A stretch of 64,000 bases of DNA from Candolleomyces eurysporus (GCA_027579435.1 JANBPK010000732.1:1-64000), one strand, 5' to 3'; positions 43,633 to 55,080 are shown, counted from the stretch's first letter. Translations and numbers: made by a program. The notes: generated by a model not told the origin, from the letters alone.

Positions 43633-44990
43633 CGTTCGTAGTGGAGGGGCGCAGTCGTGGATCGCGGATAAGGTGGACAATGCAACGTGTACCAAATGGC
43701 GCCTGGGGGCATGTTAGGGATTCGAGAGCGCCCATATCAGATATCTCCGTTTTCGGGGACAGTGGTCACACCGAGCTTAGACTAACGAGTTCGGTCAGGT
43801 CTTTACTCACATCGCTGGCAGCTGGAATGATGACGGAAGGAGAGAGTCGCGCACTAGTGACATTAGTGCAATCTACCAATACGCGAGATGTAGTGCTCCA
43901 CGATCAATTGAGTAGCTGTCGATTTGCAGTCATATTGTCATGGGGTATACTGGTCTCTGCGGTCCGACATGATAGTGATATGGTACATCCATGCAAAGAT
44001 GATAGAAAAGAGAAACACGAGAGAATCCAAATGCAGGAAGTCAATCATGTACATGCAAAGAAAATGGGGTCTTTACATTGCCAGTGAGAGATAGACCGAA
44101 AGAAAAGCATTCAGAACAGGTCGGTTGGGATTGATTGTACTGCATACATATGTCGAAGAGTGCGACGGTTGGTAATATGTTACTGCATGGTCGCGAACTC
44201 GTGAAATGGGTCAACTAGTGGTGAGTGTAGCGAACTGAATAAGGGCTGGGACTGTGCGTCATACTCATGCATTGCTTCGAGAGCTTCATGGAATAGATAG
44301 ATACCGGACGTGCAATGCAACATATCCGACTTCTCAGTCACGATATGTGCGGTGCGTGCACAACAAGGGGACTAGAAACGCTTGTCTAGCTTTTACCAAG
44401 GTCGTTTCTAGGTGAACACTCCTTCCTTCTCAATCTGAATTTCCAGCGAGCCGGTACGCCATCTTCAAGTCAGAGCCCACAGCTCGAACGACCGTTATGC
44501 AGCCGAACCGAAATACGCGCAGCGGAGATGACCATATACTAGGGTCCATTTCATCTTGAGCGACGGCGCCTGCTTCAGACTGTTTACCTCGAGGGAGACT
44601 CTGACGAGAAGCATCGAGCATCGTCCAGTAAAACTCGACCGCGGGCAGCCCCCCGCCGCGTTTCGTTGCAAGCTCGTGACCACAGTCACAGTCGGATTGG
44701 AGAATCATCCCTACCTCAGTTGCCGAGGGTACTTACAGTCGTTTGCATAACAATCTGCGCGATTTTTTCTCCTCTCGTCGTTTGACAGGTTGATGTGACC
44801 AGTAATGAGTAATGTCACGCTAGTGCTTCGAGGGCGTACGATGCAGAGTTGGTATGACGTATATGAATATTTGCTAAATAAGAGACATGAGCTCGAACAT
44901 TGAGCTGAGATCCGGTGACTAGATTCCACCGCATTTGGTGTGTGACCCGGCTAGCTTGCGCGCTCAAAAATCGAATCGCGCAGATTGTTA
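43633..44990. other. Intergenic, no supported gene
   Basis: This stretch is upstream of metacaspase 2. Open frames on both strands are short and have no recognised motif. Confidence 0.45.
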
Positions 44991-45365
44991 CTATGATACC
45001 CCTAGTAATGCAAATTCCCGGGGATATGCAAATTCCGGAATATCTTTGCTCTAAATTCTTCTAAAATCTCCAAAATATTAAGGTAGGTGTAGTCAAGTAG
45101 TGTATACATGAATGTGAAAGAATATTTGTGGTTACTTCCTCACACATCCCATACTGGCCATTGCATGGAAATTTGCATATCTAGGGGAAATTGAGGTATT
45201 AGCCCTCGGCATCCCTGCGAAGCTGGAATATAGCAATAAGAATTATACCAACATGTGCGCATTTCTTAAGGCTCTAAAATGGCGCAGGTCTCATGTCAAG
45301 CCGGTGTTGTGTCCAGGAGGCATCACTGAAATCATCAAAAAATTGCATTACTAGGGGTGTGATAG
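44991..45365. mobile_element. MITE-like element with TIRs and TA duplication
   Basis: The left end begins CTATGATACCCCTAGTAATG. The right end is its near-perfect inverse, CATTACTAGGGGTGTGATAG, ending at 45365. TA dinucleotides flank both sides (44989-44990 and 45366-45367), as in Tc1/mariner-type insertions. A second inner inverted pair (ATATGCAAATTCC at about 45024 and GGAAATTTGCATAT at about 45167) supports a foldback structure. At 375 bp with no coding capacity it is non-autonomous. It lies 170 nt downstream of the NLR stop codon. Confidence 0.7.
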
Positions 45366-45535
45366 TAGCCTCAATGGGCTTGTAAGATCGGGTCCGTTCC
45401 GAGTCGATGCCGAACTGGTATAAAATTCCAAGAATCACAGACGGGTATACTACGTATAGATTCATACGACAAACTGCCCAGGACGATTGAAGGGCATAGA
45501 ACTTTTATCCCTGCTACCTTGATCTGGAGCATTTT

Positions 45536-48500
45536 TCACCAAGTACGATGGCTGGATTGGGTCCCATGTACCCCCAGAAGACCTCGATACTCGGCTGTGC
45601 GCGGCAATTCATAACCGTTGCTGCCCATTATGAGTTCGGATAGGGGTACCTGGCTTGCCAATGCACCCGTCGATGCTTGAGCGTGCCGAGTCCAGTCTCC
45701 CGCCATTTGATGAAGTTCGACGGCTTCCCCCCGGATGAGTGATGCGTCCTCATCCCGTCCCAATGAATGATAAAGCGCGCATAGGTTGTCCAGTGCCTTT
45801 CCGAGGTTCGAGGCGTGCATTTGGGTGGGGTTGGCCTCGAAGATTCGACGGTGGACATCGACTGACTCTTCCAGGCACCTGAGGCTCTCGCCGTATCGAT
45901 TCAAGTTTTTCAGAACGAGATGGCGCTCGTGGAGGGAGTATGCGAGATGGGATTCCAAGGTGAGCATCGACTTGTGCTCGAGAAGCTTTCTGGTCAAATC
46001 GATCGACTCGTCGATAGCGACTAGTGCATCGTCGTCTCGCCCGAGGCCAACAAGGCATGTGCACAAACCGTCGAGGGCATCCGACAACTTCCCTTCGTAG
46101 AGTTCGGGTTCGCGGAGGGCGAGTCGACGGTAAATTGGCACGGCTTTTTCTGTGGCTTCAAAGGCCTCTTGCCAATTTTCCAGCTGAATGAACCGGATTG
46201 AAAGGGTCCCCAAACATGCAGCGAGATTTGGCTCAAATAATTCTGGATTCGCCTTGACCAATCGAAGGTACGTCCCGACGGCGTCCAACAATGGCACGAT
46301 TGACTCGACGGGGTGCCTACCCATTTGGTCCAGCATGATGGACGATATATGTAACGCAGACGAGACATACTGGTCGAATGTTTCATGGTCTCGGTCTGCT
46401 AGGCTGCGATATATTCGTAGTCCCTCTTGTATGGCAGGCGTTGCCTCGTCTAGCCTACCCATCTCGAGCAAACGGTAAGCAACGCTGACAAGAGACCACC
46501 CAACGAACGGCTCGTATAGGTTCGGCTGATCTTGAGACAGGCGCCTATATATTTCCAGCGCTTTTTCGGTATGTCGGAGACTCTCCTCATTCCTACTAAA
46601 CACACCCAGCTGCCTTGAGAGATTATTGAGCGCTCGAGCGAGGTCCGGTTCATATATTCCTAAGTAATTCCCGGCTAGCTCCTCGATAATTTTCACTGCT
46701 TCCTCCAGAGTTGCCAGTGCCTCCTCGTCGCGCTCCAAGTCCCCCAGACAGAGACCCTCCATGTTCATGCACCGAGCTAGATGCAACATGTAACGGCTGC
46801 CATACTTGTCTACGAGCCGATGACAAGTAGCCCTGGCCGCTTGAACAACAAGCAAAGCTTCTTTTTGGCGACCAACCCTCCCACGGAGGTAAGATACGAT
46901 GTCATACAAATATTTCGAGAGCAAGGGGTCAAGGTCGTCGAAGATCTTGCTGAACGTAGAGGGAAAGGTATCCTGATCCAGAATGGTCATCAATCAGCTT
47001 GAAAACGCTATGAATGAAAGATGGCATACCTTGACCCACGACCGCAAATGGCCCAGATTGGTGGTTGACCCCATTGCGGCTGTAAGCTCGATGACAGCTT
47101 GAGCATGGCGAGATAAGACTTCGTGTAACCGCCAGAGCGGGGCTAGTTCTTCGACTCGGCCAGATTGAATCGTATGGTCAATGAAAAACCTGCATGAATA
47201 CGACAGTTGCTCCGAGATACTACCAGGCGGGATAGGAGGAAGTTTTGGAGGGACGTGGAAGATGTCAATGTCCCATTCCCCTGAGAGATAACCAAGGGGA
47301 GGAACGTGAGCCTTGATCTCGTTGTCGATAGTAGAAAGGGTGAGTTTGGCCATAACACAATTGCACTCTTCGATATCAAGGTAGTACGGTTTTGTGCTGG
47401 GAATATGCTGGGAAAGGTACTCCCGGACGGACGCATGCAGGAGTCGAATGGGTTCCTCGCGAGTGCCGGGGGAGAAATTGTTTAACAGCGATCGTAACCT
47501 GTTCGCGACTTTGACCATCGTGTCCCCGTCGACGGGCTGATCGTACGAAAATAGTAAAACGAGGGCATTGATGGATAGTGGTTCCTTGGCCGTCACTACA
47601 GAACCCATGAACGCTTTGTACGCTCGCACGAGAACTTTATCCTTCCACATAAGCTTCGAAAGAATTTGCTCGTACAAGGCAAACACCTTCAGCTCCGCAT
47701 CAAGTAGTTCGGCGGGCGTTCCAGCACTGCTGTCGATGATTTCCCTGAGGGCTTGATCGCAGTGCAAGAATGGCTTTATGTATTCGAGGATGACGTCGAC
47801 CCACAAAAACAGGCCTTTGGATCGGTGCACGAAATCCTGGATGAGTTGGGGTGGAAAGACGGTGTTCTCGAAGGGAGGATATCGAAACTTGTTATGGATA
47901 TGCTTTTCAATGTCTTGTTGGGTGTGGTTACCCCGGATGAGCGAAAGGGATAACAGTTGAATGTGCGAATGGTGTTCGAGCCACGACATGACACTGTCCT
48001 CCGGTCGCGATGTGACAATGATACAGAAGTTTGCGGGGAGCAATGGGACGCCATCGCGCAAAATCTGTAGGAGTTCCGTATCGCACCCTTCATCCAGGGC
48101 GTCCACAACGACCACCAAAGGAACAGATTTAGGAAGGAGAGGACAAATGGGAAGTATGATTTCTTGGAATTGTCGAGTCGGAGAGGCATCCAAAAGGGTA
48201 GCATCATCTCGAAGTATCCGGGCGATGGTGTCTCCGGTACCTTTGTTGACCTGACAAAAACCTCGGATAAGCGAGCCGAAGAGGTGTCGAGACGTCACTT
48301 CCTCCCTTCTGAGTCTGGAGAAGAAGAAAGACGTGACCAGCCAACGCTTTCGCTGGGCCTCCTGGCAGATCGAATGGGCTAAGGTTGACTTTCCGCTACC
48401 CATGGGATCTGCGATGAGGAGAATCTCGGGGGTATCACGGGTAATACAATTGGCAATCCACATTTCTATCTCCCTCAGGTGAGGCATTCGAGTCCCAAGG

Positions 48501-49319
48501 AGGCAGGTGCGACTCGAGTCCCAAGAAGCACCTCGTGCATCTGGGAGCTGTCGTAAACTCTCGATACAGTCATTGTCGAAGGCTAGACAAGTCATCAATG
48601 CCAACAGGTTCAGTAAGACTGGAGAGGCGCAGCGTACCGATATCGTCCTTGAACTTCTGTAAAAGCAACTCAATCGTCTTGTTGGGATCTCCCTGCTGGA
48701 GATGCTTCACCACCTCGGACGTCGTCATCAGCGATGCTCGAAACTTCGGGGGTAAATGAGTGAGCGGGCTCGGGTGAGCGAGACACTATGGCCCGTACAT
48801 TGCACAGCTTTATAGCATCGTCAAAATCTCGCTGGAGATCTTTGACAAATTGCCCCCTTGTCTTGAAATATCTCCATAACCTATTCAAAAATGTTTCGCT
48901 GCGCAGCTCGGATATCTTTTCCTGAATCTCTTGCAGCGATCTACGAAGGAGAGAGAGATGTTCAAAATATATCATCTGAAGCTTTGCATCGTACCTGTCC
49001 AAGCTCAGGAGACTCTCCTTCCAGTCGTCCACCATGGGGTCGCTGTCTTCGCCAATATGCTTCAGAAGAGCAGCAACATAGATTTGAACGTGTGACGATA
49101 ACCTCGTCCAATCTTCTTTGTTGGTGTGGAAGGACTAACAATAGGCGTATTAATCATCGAGGCGGTCGTGGAGAAGGGTTGGAGCAAACGTACATCGGCT
49201 GTCTGAGCGACAAATAACGCAGCATTGGTGACTGTCTTCAACGGGGGAAAGACGTCCGCGGCCGAGTTCACTGCTTGAAGTATTCCGAGTGCAATCGACA
49301 GAGAGGCCGTTTTAGCCAT
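45536..49319 (-). CDS. NACHT-TPR STAND protein (fungal NLR)
   Basis: The start at 49319 gives a helical N-terminal region (MAKTASLSIALGILQAVNSA...PPLKTVTNAALFVAQ, then FHTNKEDWTRLSSHV and SLLRRSLQEIQEKISEL), the kind found as a signalling or MLKL/HeLo-like domain in Agaricomycete NLRs. A NACHT NTPase follows: Walker A LLIADPMGSGKSTLAHSI (about 48430-48370), Walker B VPLVVVVDALDEG (about 48125-48085), sensor text CIIVTSRPED, FLWVDVIL and a winged-helix-like region through LLHASVREYLSQH. A 56-nt intron (GTATGC...TCAG|GAT at about 46975) joins WVK to DTFPSTFSKIF. The C-terminus holds roughly ten TPR-like repeats with words such as EEALATLEEAVKIIEELA, SLRHTEKALEIYRRL, AFEATEKAVPIYRRLA and SLRCLEESVDVHRRI. 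Length is about 1,200 residues. No stop or missing NTPase motif was seen. Confidence 0.9.
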
Positions 49320-49890
49320 CTTAATGATGAAGTGAAGTTAGCTGTGCTGGTTGTGGACGAAGCGCGAAGAAATCGGTGTGGGTCGTGGATCATAATATAT
49401 GGTTCTACCAGATTAGTGACAAATGGATAATTCTCGCCAGGGCCATTTCGACCCAACTCATACCGCAGACGACTTCATCCAGGGTGGACATGTACGGAGG
49501 CCATGTTGTGCTCGAAGCCGCAAGGGCCCGTTCGGCCGAGCTATGATGTGACGGCCGAGGCTTGGCCTAGAACTACGAGAGCTATATTCCAGCCAACGAG
49601 TTGACTGTGTCAGTCAGGCAATTGGTTTCGGTGAGATGGATCCTCAAAGTTCTCTACTATCATCGGTAGTTTCGAATCCAAGGATATTCACACNTTTTTT
49701 CAGTCACTCTCCTTCAGCCTCTAAAGGATTCTTGTAGCAGCCCGGCCTATATCAGCTGTTCATACGATGAAATGGCAGGGATTTTGGTAGCGCCTCAGCG
49801 ATAGAACTTTCGGACGGAACAAATAGGGGACGTTAGTCCTATTCGCGAAATAATACCATAGCTCGTCAACAGGCATTGTCCTCCAGCTCT
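49320..49890. other. NLR upstream region, no gene seen
   Basis: This is probable promoter DNA of the NLR gene and the space before the broken CHAT gene. Nothing coding is supported. Confidence 0.4.
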
Positions 49891-49891
49891 A

Positions 49892-50976
49892 ATGGTGGCT
49901 ATCTTTCAAGCGATGTGCCTATCTATGAAAGAGACGCTCGACGGGCGGTGCAAAAAGCTGGCCATGATGGAGATATGTTGCAAGCGACGGGCAGGCTTTC
50001 CACTAGATAAACTCTCAGGGAAAAAGGCGAAAGATATTCGCGAAACTCTCAAAACGCCACTGGTGGATCCTTGTGTGCTGCAGCGTAGCGAAGTCATCCC
50101 CAACGCCCGGGCCATTCGTTCTGCCAAACCCAAATCGTTATCACCGACCCTTTCAAACATTTTACGAGAGCTGTGGGTAGCCGTTGTTAATCCAGTGGTG
50201 GATTTTCTTGGTCTCCACAGAAGCTCTGAAATGACTTTTGGTCGTTTCAAAGTGTTCACCTATCTCTAGCAGTTGAAAACTACTGATCATCGAATCTGGC
50301 GCTGTCCACTGAGCCCTTGGCTTCTCTACCTCTTCACGCTGCAGGGGTTTACCGGGGTTCCAGCCGAGACAACTTATCGCGTTATGCTGTCTCGTCGTAT
50401 AATCTGATAGCTGCCTCTCCCATCGAATGACTGGCGGAAAAGAGAGAAGTATTATCACTCGGGAATATGCATAGTCAGCGCGTCATATCCCTGGTATAAA
50501 ACTCGAGGTCGATACGATGAATGCACAGCTCAAGGGGACTTCGATCACCTCATTGCGATTGCAGGAAGAGGAAGCAACTGTGCAAGTTGCGACATCAGCG
50601 ATGGAGAACTACAGCTGTATTCATCTTGCATGCCACGGTGCACAAGACACCACGAAGCCCCTGAAAGACCGATTCTACTTTCACAATGGACAGCTATACC
50701 TTTCGATCATCCTCAACTCAAGTTCGAAAAACGCCGATTCAGCCTCCCTACGGGACGATGTGGTCAATTCAGGATTCCCATGCACCGCGAGTGGCCGAAG
50801 AATATTATAAAGAGCTCATCAGGCGAAGCGGTCAGATCAATGGAAATTCGGCGGTGCTGGATGGGCGGCAGGCTCCGTTCGCGCTTCAGCATGCTGTACA
50901 CCAGTTGCAGGAGACATTGGATGATTCAGATTCGGCATTGCTATCTTGGGTTCCATACGTTCACTTCGGATTGTAA
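49892..50976 (+). pseudogene. CHAT-domain protease (broken; catalytic region deleted)
   Basis: Pieces of a CHAT (caspase HetF-associated) protein lie in order but in different frames. LSPTLSNILRELWVAVV and NPVVDFLG (about 50140-50205) form the usual lead-in. LPLHAAGVYRGSSRDNLSRY and AVSSYNL (about 50322-50410) form the next block. EEEATVQVATSAMENYSCIH and LACHGAQDTTKPLKD (about 50567-50670) include the catalytic histidine region. Then KNADSAS jumps directly, with a frame change, to TMWSIQDSHAPRVAEEYYKE (about 50755-50815) and SALLSWVPYVHFGL. In the family about 35-40 residues containing the FLSAC active-site cysteine stand between these two blocks, and here they are absent. It lies head-to-head with the NLR gene. 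Not functional. Confidence 0.85.
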
Positions 50977-52258
50977 CGCATAGCTAAAAATGCAATGAGA
51001 CACGTTCAAATGGACTGTTGATTCCCTGCTGCCCCGAAAGCCCAGAGTTCCTTCAAATACTAAAAAGCGCTCAAATTTCAGTTTGTGTTTGGCCATCGGA
51101 GCCTGGATTGCGCCAGGGTGGAGGAGCTGCGCCATCTTTGAAAAAGTCTGCTCCATACAGCCATGGGCAGTATATTGGGGGTGATAAAGAGGAGCAGGAG
51201 ATATTGACGCATGGGATGTCTCCACTCACTTCTTCCAAAGGAGACAACACTCTTCAAAAACAACAACAGCTACATCAGCAGCAAGGAAAGTATGGCAGCC
51301 AACAGACAATGTACATGGTTGGGGTGGAAGAGATTCTTTTTCTTATTCTCTAATTCCTGCCTCATCTTCTTTAGTCTTGAGATAATCAATAAGTATGCTT
51401 TAATGATGCTGGTTGAGTTGGGAGTTGTTGGTTATTTGATGTTTGACCAGCTTGCTGGTGGGTAAGTTTACGAGGCCATTGACTTTCCACTTGTTTGGGA
51501 GGTTGGAAACTATACTATTTGCCTAAAAATTGAATGATCAAAGTCAAAGCTGGTGAATTCAAAATCCTACCAAGGACGCCCTGGAGAGGCGGGTAGTCTA
51601 TCAAACTTGGCTGCAAGTGACACTGCTTGTGCATGGACATGATGCTTGCTGTCTCTCATCATTGGCAGTTTATTGGGTTTCCAGAACAGTGTGGTGTTAA
51701 TTAAGCATAGGCCAATGCATGAATAGATGACTCAAATGGTCAGAATACAGACAACTTGGAAGATGGAACACAATANAATAACTAGGAAACACATCCAGAA
51801 CAAAAGGAGGCAGACACAGGGACAAGGAACTGAGAAGTGAAAAGGAAAAGATAGAAATGAGACACAGATGCAGGCAATAGATCCAGTCCATATATAAGAA
51901 AACGCACAGGAACTTGACAAGCAATGTTTAAATGCAAGGAGAAGTGTATACTGAAATGGAGTTGAGCCTGACATGATCAGTAAGTGAGGGTATTGGAGGA
52001 AGAAAAATTGGCATTATTTAAGTGGGGAAAATAACTACACACAGGAGGGTCATGCAAATTGCATGTTGGGTGTGCCAAGTGTCTTCATCATTCCGGGATT
52101 GCTTCAACTGTAAGCAACAGCATGAGTGAAAGGGAATAAAAAGCAAGGCAGGTGCTACACACATCTTGACTTGCCAGAGTACAGGTCTGAAGTAGGCATG
52201 GTGGACCAAGATTGTGGCCTTGAAGATTCCTCCAAATTGTACTGAAGAAGTGAATGCA
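50977..52258. other. AT-rich intergenic stretch
   Basis: Nothing coding is supported on the plus strand. On the minus strand, 52088-52250 could hold the terminal exon of the ULD gene if the repeat array is spliced, since an acceptor (CTTCTTCAG) ends at 52241. The rest has few CG dinucleotides and no motif. Confidence 0.4.
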
Positions 52259-53272
52259 CTGAATGGCAAGAAATTTGGGTCCATGAGAAAGCAGACTTAC
52301 ATTCTATACAACAGATGAGCTGAATGGCAAGAAAGTCAGGTTCATGAGAAAACAAACTTACTGGCTATACAACAGATGAGCTGAATGGCAAGAAATTCAG
52401 GCTCATGAGGAAGCAGACTAACCCTCTATAAAACAGATGAGCCAAATGGCAATAAATNCAGGTTCATGAGGAAGCAGACTTACAGCCTATACAAAAGATG
52501 AGCTGAATGGCCAGAAATTCAGGTTCATTAAGCAAACTTACAGCCTATACAACAGAAGAGCTGAATGGCCAGAAATTCAGGTTTGTTAAGCAGACTCACA
52601 GCCTATCCAACAGTCGAGTTGAATGCCCAGTTCAGGTTCATAATGAAGCAGACTTACTTTCTATATAGCAATGAGCTGAACAGCCAGAGGTTCAGGCTCA
52701 TGAAGCAGACTTACCCGCTACACAACAGATGAGTTGAATGGCCAGAGGTTCAAGTTCATGAAGTAGCCCACTTACAAACTATACAACAGATGAGCTGAGG
52801 GGCCAGAAATTGGGTTCATGAGGAAGCAGACCTACTTTCTGTACAACAGATAAGCTGAACGGCCAAGTTTCAGATTTATGAGGAAGCAAACCTACAGCCT
52901 GTACAACAGATGAGCTGAATGGTCAGAAATTCATGTTCATGAGGAAGCAGACTTACTTCCTATGCAACAGATGAGTTGAATGGCAAGAGATTCAAGTTCA
53001 TGAAGGACAGACTTACAAACTATGCAACAGATGAGCTCAATGGCCAGACATTGAAGTTTTGAGGAAGCAGGCTTACCCCCTGTACAATAGATGAGCGGAA
53101 TCGCCAGAAGGTCAGGTTCATTAAGCAGACTTACTTCCTATACACCAGATAGGTTAAATGGCCCAAAATCCAGGTTTACAAGGAGGCAGACTTACCGACT
53201 ATACAACAGATGAGTTGAATCGCTAGAAGTCTAGGTCCGTGAAGGCTGTGAGGAGTGAACTTACCCTCTATA
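52259..53272 (-). repeat. 17-unit tandem array with intron borders around 3-nt islands
   Basis: Seventeen tandem units lie here with a period of 57-61 nt, except one of 69. On the plus strand a typical unit carries CTGAATGGCCAGAAATTCAG and TTCATGAGGAAGCAGACTTAC. Read on the minus strand, every unit has a splice-donor hexamer (GTAAGT in 12; GTTAGT, GTGAGT, GTAGGT twice and GTAAGC in the others), then 50-odd nt, then an acceptor (TAG in 14, CAG in 3). Exactly 3 nt separate each acceptor from the next donor. The triplets start at 52301, 52362, 52423, 52484, 52542, 52600, 52658, 52715, 52776, 52836, 52896, 52957, 53017, 53077, 53135, 53196 and 53265. Ten different triplets occur and none is a stop codon. 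Intron-sized intervals of 54-58 nt match the usual intron length in this window. Confidence 0.85.
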
Positions 53273-54572
53273 AATCAACATTTTTCCAAGCCCCCGGGCA
53301 AATTCATTCGGATCCATCCAACAATGATGATGATCAAGCCACATCGGGCATTCCGCCGGGTTGATGCACAGTAGCCGGTCAGTGTGAGTGGCGTCTCGGG
53401 AAAACTCCACATTGTGCCCACCTTGATCTCGCTGGTTCTCAAATGACGAAAATGGATGATTTCGTGGCCTTCCTCTCTTGGATTGCCATATGTTTCACTT
53501 CGCTCGGACGGCAGCGTAAACTGGGTTCTGCACCGTCGACTGCCGCCTTACAATCAGCACTTCCTCCGCTCCTTGTAAGACCAACTTGGTCTTGAATTCA
53601 CGCACCAGACGAACCATCCTTCGTTCAAAAAGGTTCCAAGTTTCGTCTTTCCACATTTTGGACAACTTTTTGACAGGTCTTCGTTCCATTGCCGCTCTAC
53701 CATCATGCTCATAATCAGCTCCTCCCCCAATAACATCATCTCATTCCACTCCCGAGCCTTGATCAGCGTCCCATTTAAATGTGTGATACAATACCGCTTT
53801 TCCAAGACGCGCTCCTCACCCACCTTTCCCCGGAAATGGGTGACCAAGATCCGATGTAAGTCCTGATTGTACCCGGTCTCGATGAGAAACAATATTGAAA
53901 GACGCGTGAATATTTACTACCTCGTAAGTGGCCACAATAGACAAAGGGAGGGTAAACGTTTCGTCCAGTGCATCGGTTATAGTCAACGCGTTGGCATCGC
54001 TGTAGCCCACAGTTCTGGGGAGCCTTCGATTATACAGTTCTTCCATGGATATCAGCAAGAGTTCATACTACAGGAGCAAAGGCTTACCTCGTGTAGCGGT
54101 GTGTTGATGAACAACCAAGTTTCCTGCTACGTTGTTGAATGTCGCTCCGTTGCCGATGGAGAAGTTGCTACTATGTGAGAACATCTGGGGGCCAGGGGGT
54201 GCAGGCCCCAACACTGGTGGCAGCTTTATCAACTACTGTCTCTGTAGATGAGCAAGTGTCCTTGCCTCGACGCAGAAAATCTAAGGGGTTCCAAGATAAA
54301 ACGGCCATGTTCAAGTCCCCACTCTGGCCCGGCGGTGGATGTTCAGTGGGAGCCGTGGCAAGATGGTGTTCAATGGTCGGGGGTGCGGGCTCTGACGGTG
54401 TTCGCAGTCTAATTAACCAATCCGTTGCCAGAATAATAATCGGATGCTCACCATCATCTTCACTGGAGGGGCTGCCGTCGTTCTCACCTTGGCGCACAAG
54501 GCGCATCCGCGACAGAGAACCCGAGGGCGAACTCTCATCCATCCGCATAGGGGGAGTGCTAGTGTTATCCAT
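53265..54572 (-). CDS. Ubiquitin-like-domain (ULD) protein with zinc-binding motif; 3' end uncertain
   Basis: Exons on the minus strand give MDNTSTPPMRMDESSPSGSL, a low-complexity N-terminus through GENDGSPSSEDDGEHPIIIL, then FSIGNGATFNNVAGNLVVHQ. A ubiquitin-like fold is split by an intron of about 57 nt: NALTITDALDETFTLPLSIV...TYE|DLHRILVTHFRGKVGEERVL, then KAREWNEMMLLGEELIMSMM. It is followed by a Cys pair CPKCGKTKLGTFLNEGWFVW. This order is typical of a family of Agaricomycete proteins of unknown function. Downstream, an open frame gives HTDRLLCINPAECPMWLDHH and CWMDPNEFARGLGKML (about 53370-53275), running up to a GTAAGT donor at 53264, the first border of the tandem array. How the zinc-binding exon joins this tail is unclear because a TGA at 53495-53497 lies between them, and the alternative frame is also open. 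An upstream in-frame ATG at 54767 is another possible start. Confidence 0.6.
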
Positions 54573-54920
54573 GTCAAGCTGGCGTTCGATGGTCGGGGAA
54601 GAAAAGAAAGACGCTTGGGAGAAGCGTGTGACAGCAAGAGCACCTAGTTGTGACGAAGGATGCGTGTCAGATACTAGGCGTATGCACAGCTGTTCGATAC
54701 ATTGAGTTGTTAGGCACTGATCTAACGATTCGCACCACGGCGAGACAAACCTGTGTTTCAAGAGCAATTGATTGGATGATTCGCTCTATTGATTCGATCA
54801 AGTATTAATAGATTGGTGGGTAGGTAGACGGCACAAGGTACCAATAAGAAACGGCCGGTTTCCACACCTCCTCGGCCGACTCCGAGAGTTGTGGAACACC
54901 AGGGTCGACGATTAACGAGG

Positions 54921-55080
54921 TGGCCAATCCAAGGAGGATGCTGCATTGAGGGAATTGTTCTAGACCAAAAGGATCGTCGGTGAGGCACGATGAGGCGAGT
55001 CGACCGATGCAAGGAGGATGCTGCACTGAGAGAATTGCTCTGGACTGAAACGATCGTTGGTGAGGAGGGCAAGATGAGGG
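54921..55080. repeat. Two-copy tandem repeat, period about 82 nt
   Basis: A block containing CAAGGAGGATGCTGCATTGA (about 54929) recurs as CAAGGAGGATGCTGCACTGA (about 55011), each followed by a related ATTGYTCTRGAC...GATCGTYGGTGAGG segment. It lies in noncoding DNA upstream of the ULD gene. Confidence 0.75.

Noticed and set aside
52259..53272. CRISPR-like array
   Set aside because: The repeats are diverged and contiguous, with no constant repeat plus unique spacer layout, and the surrounding DNA is a basidiomycete nuclear genome. The splice-border reading explains the structure better.
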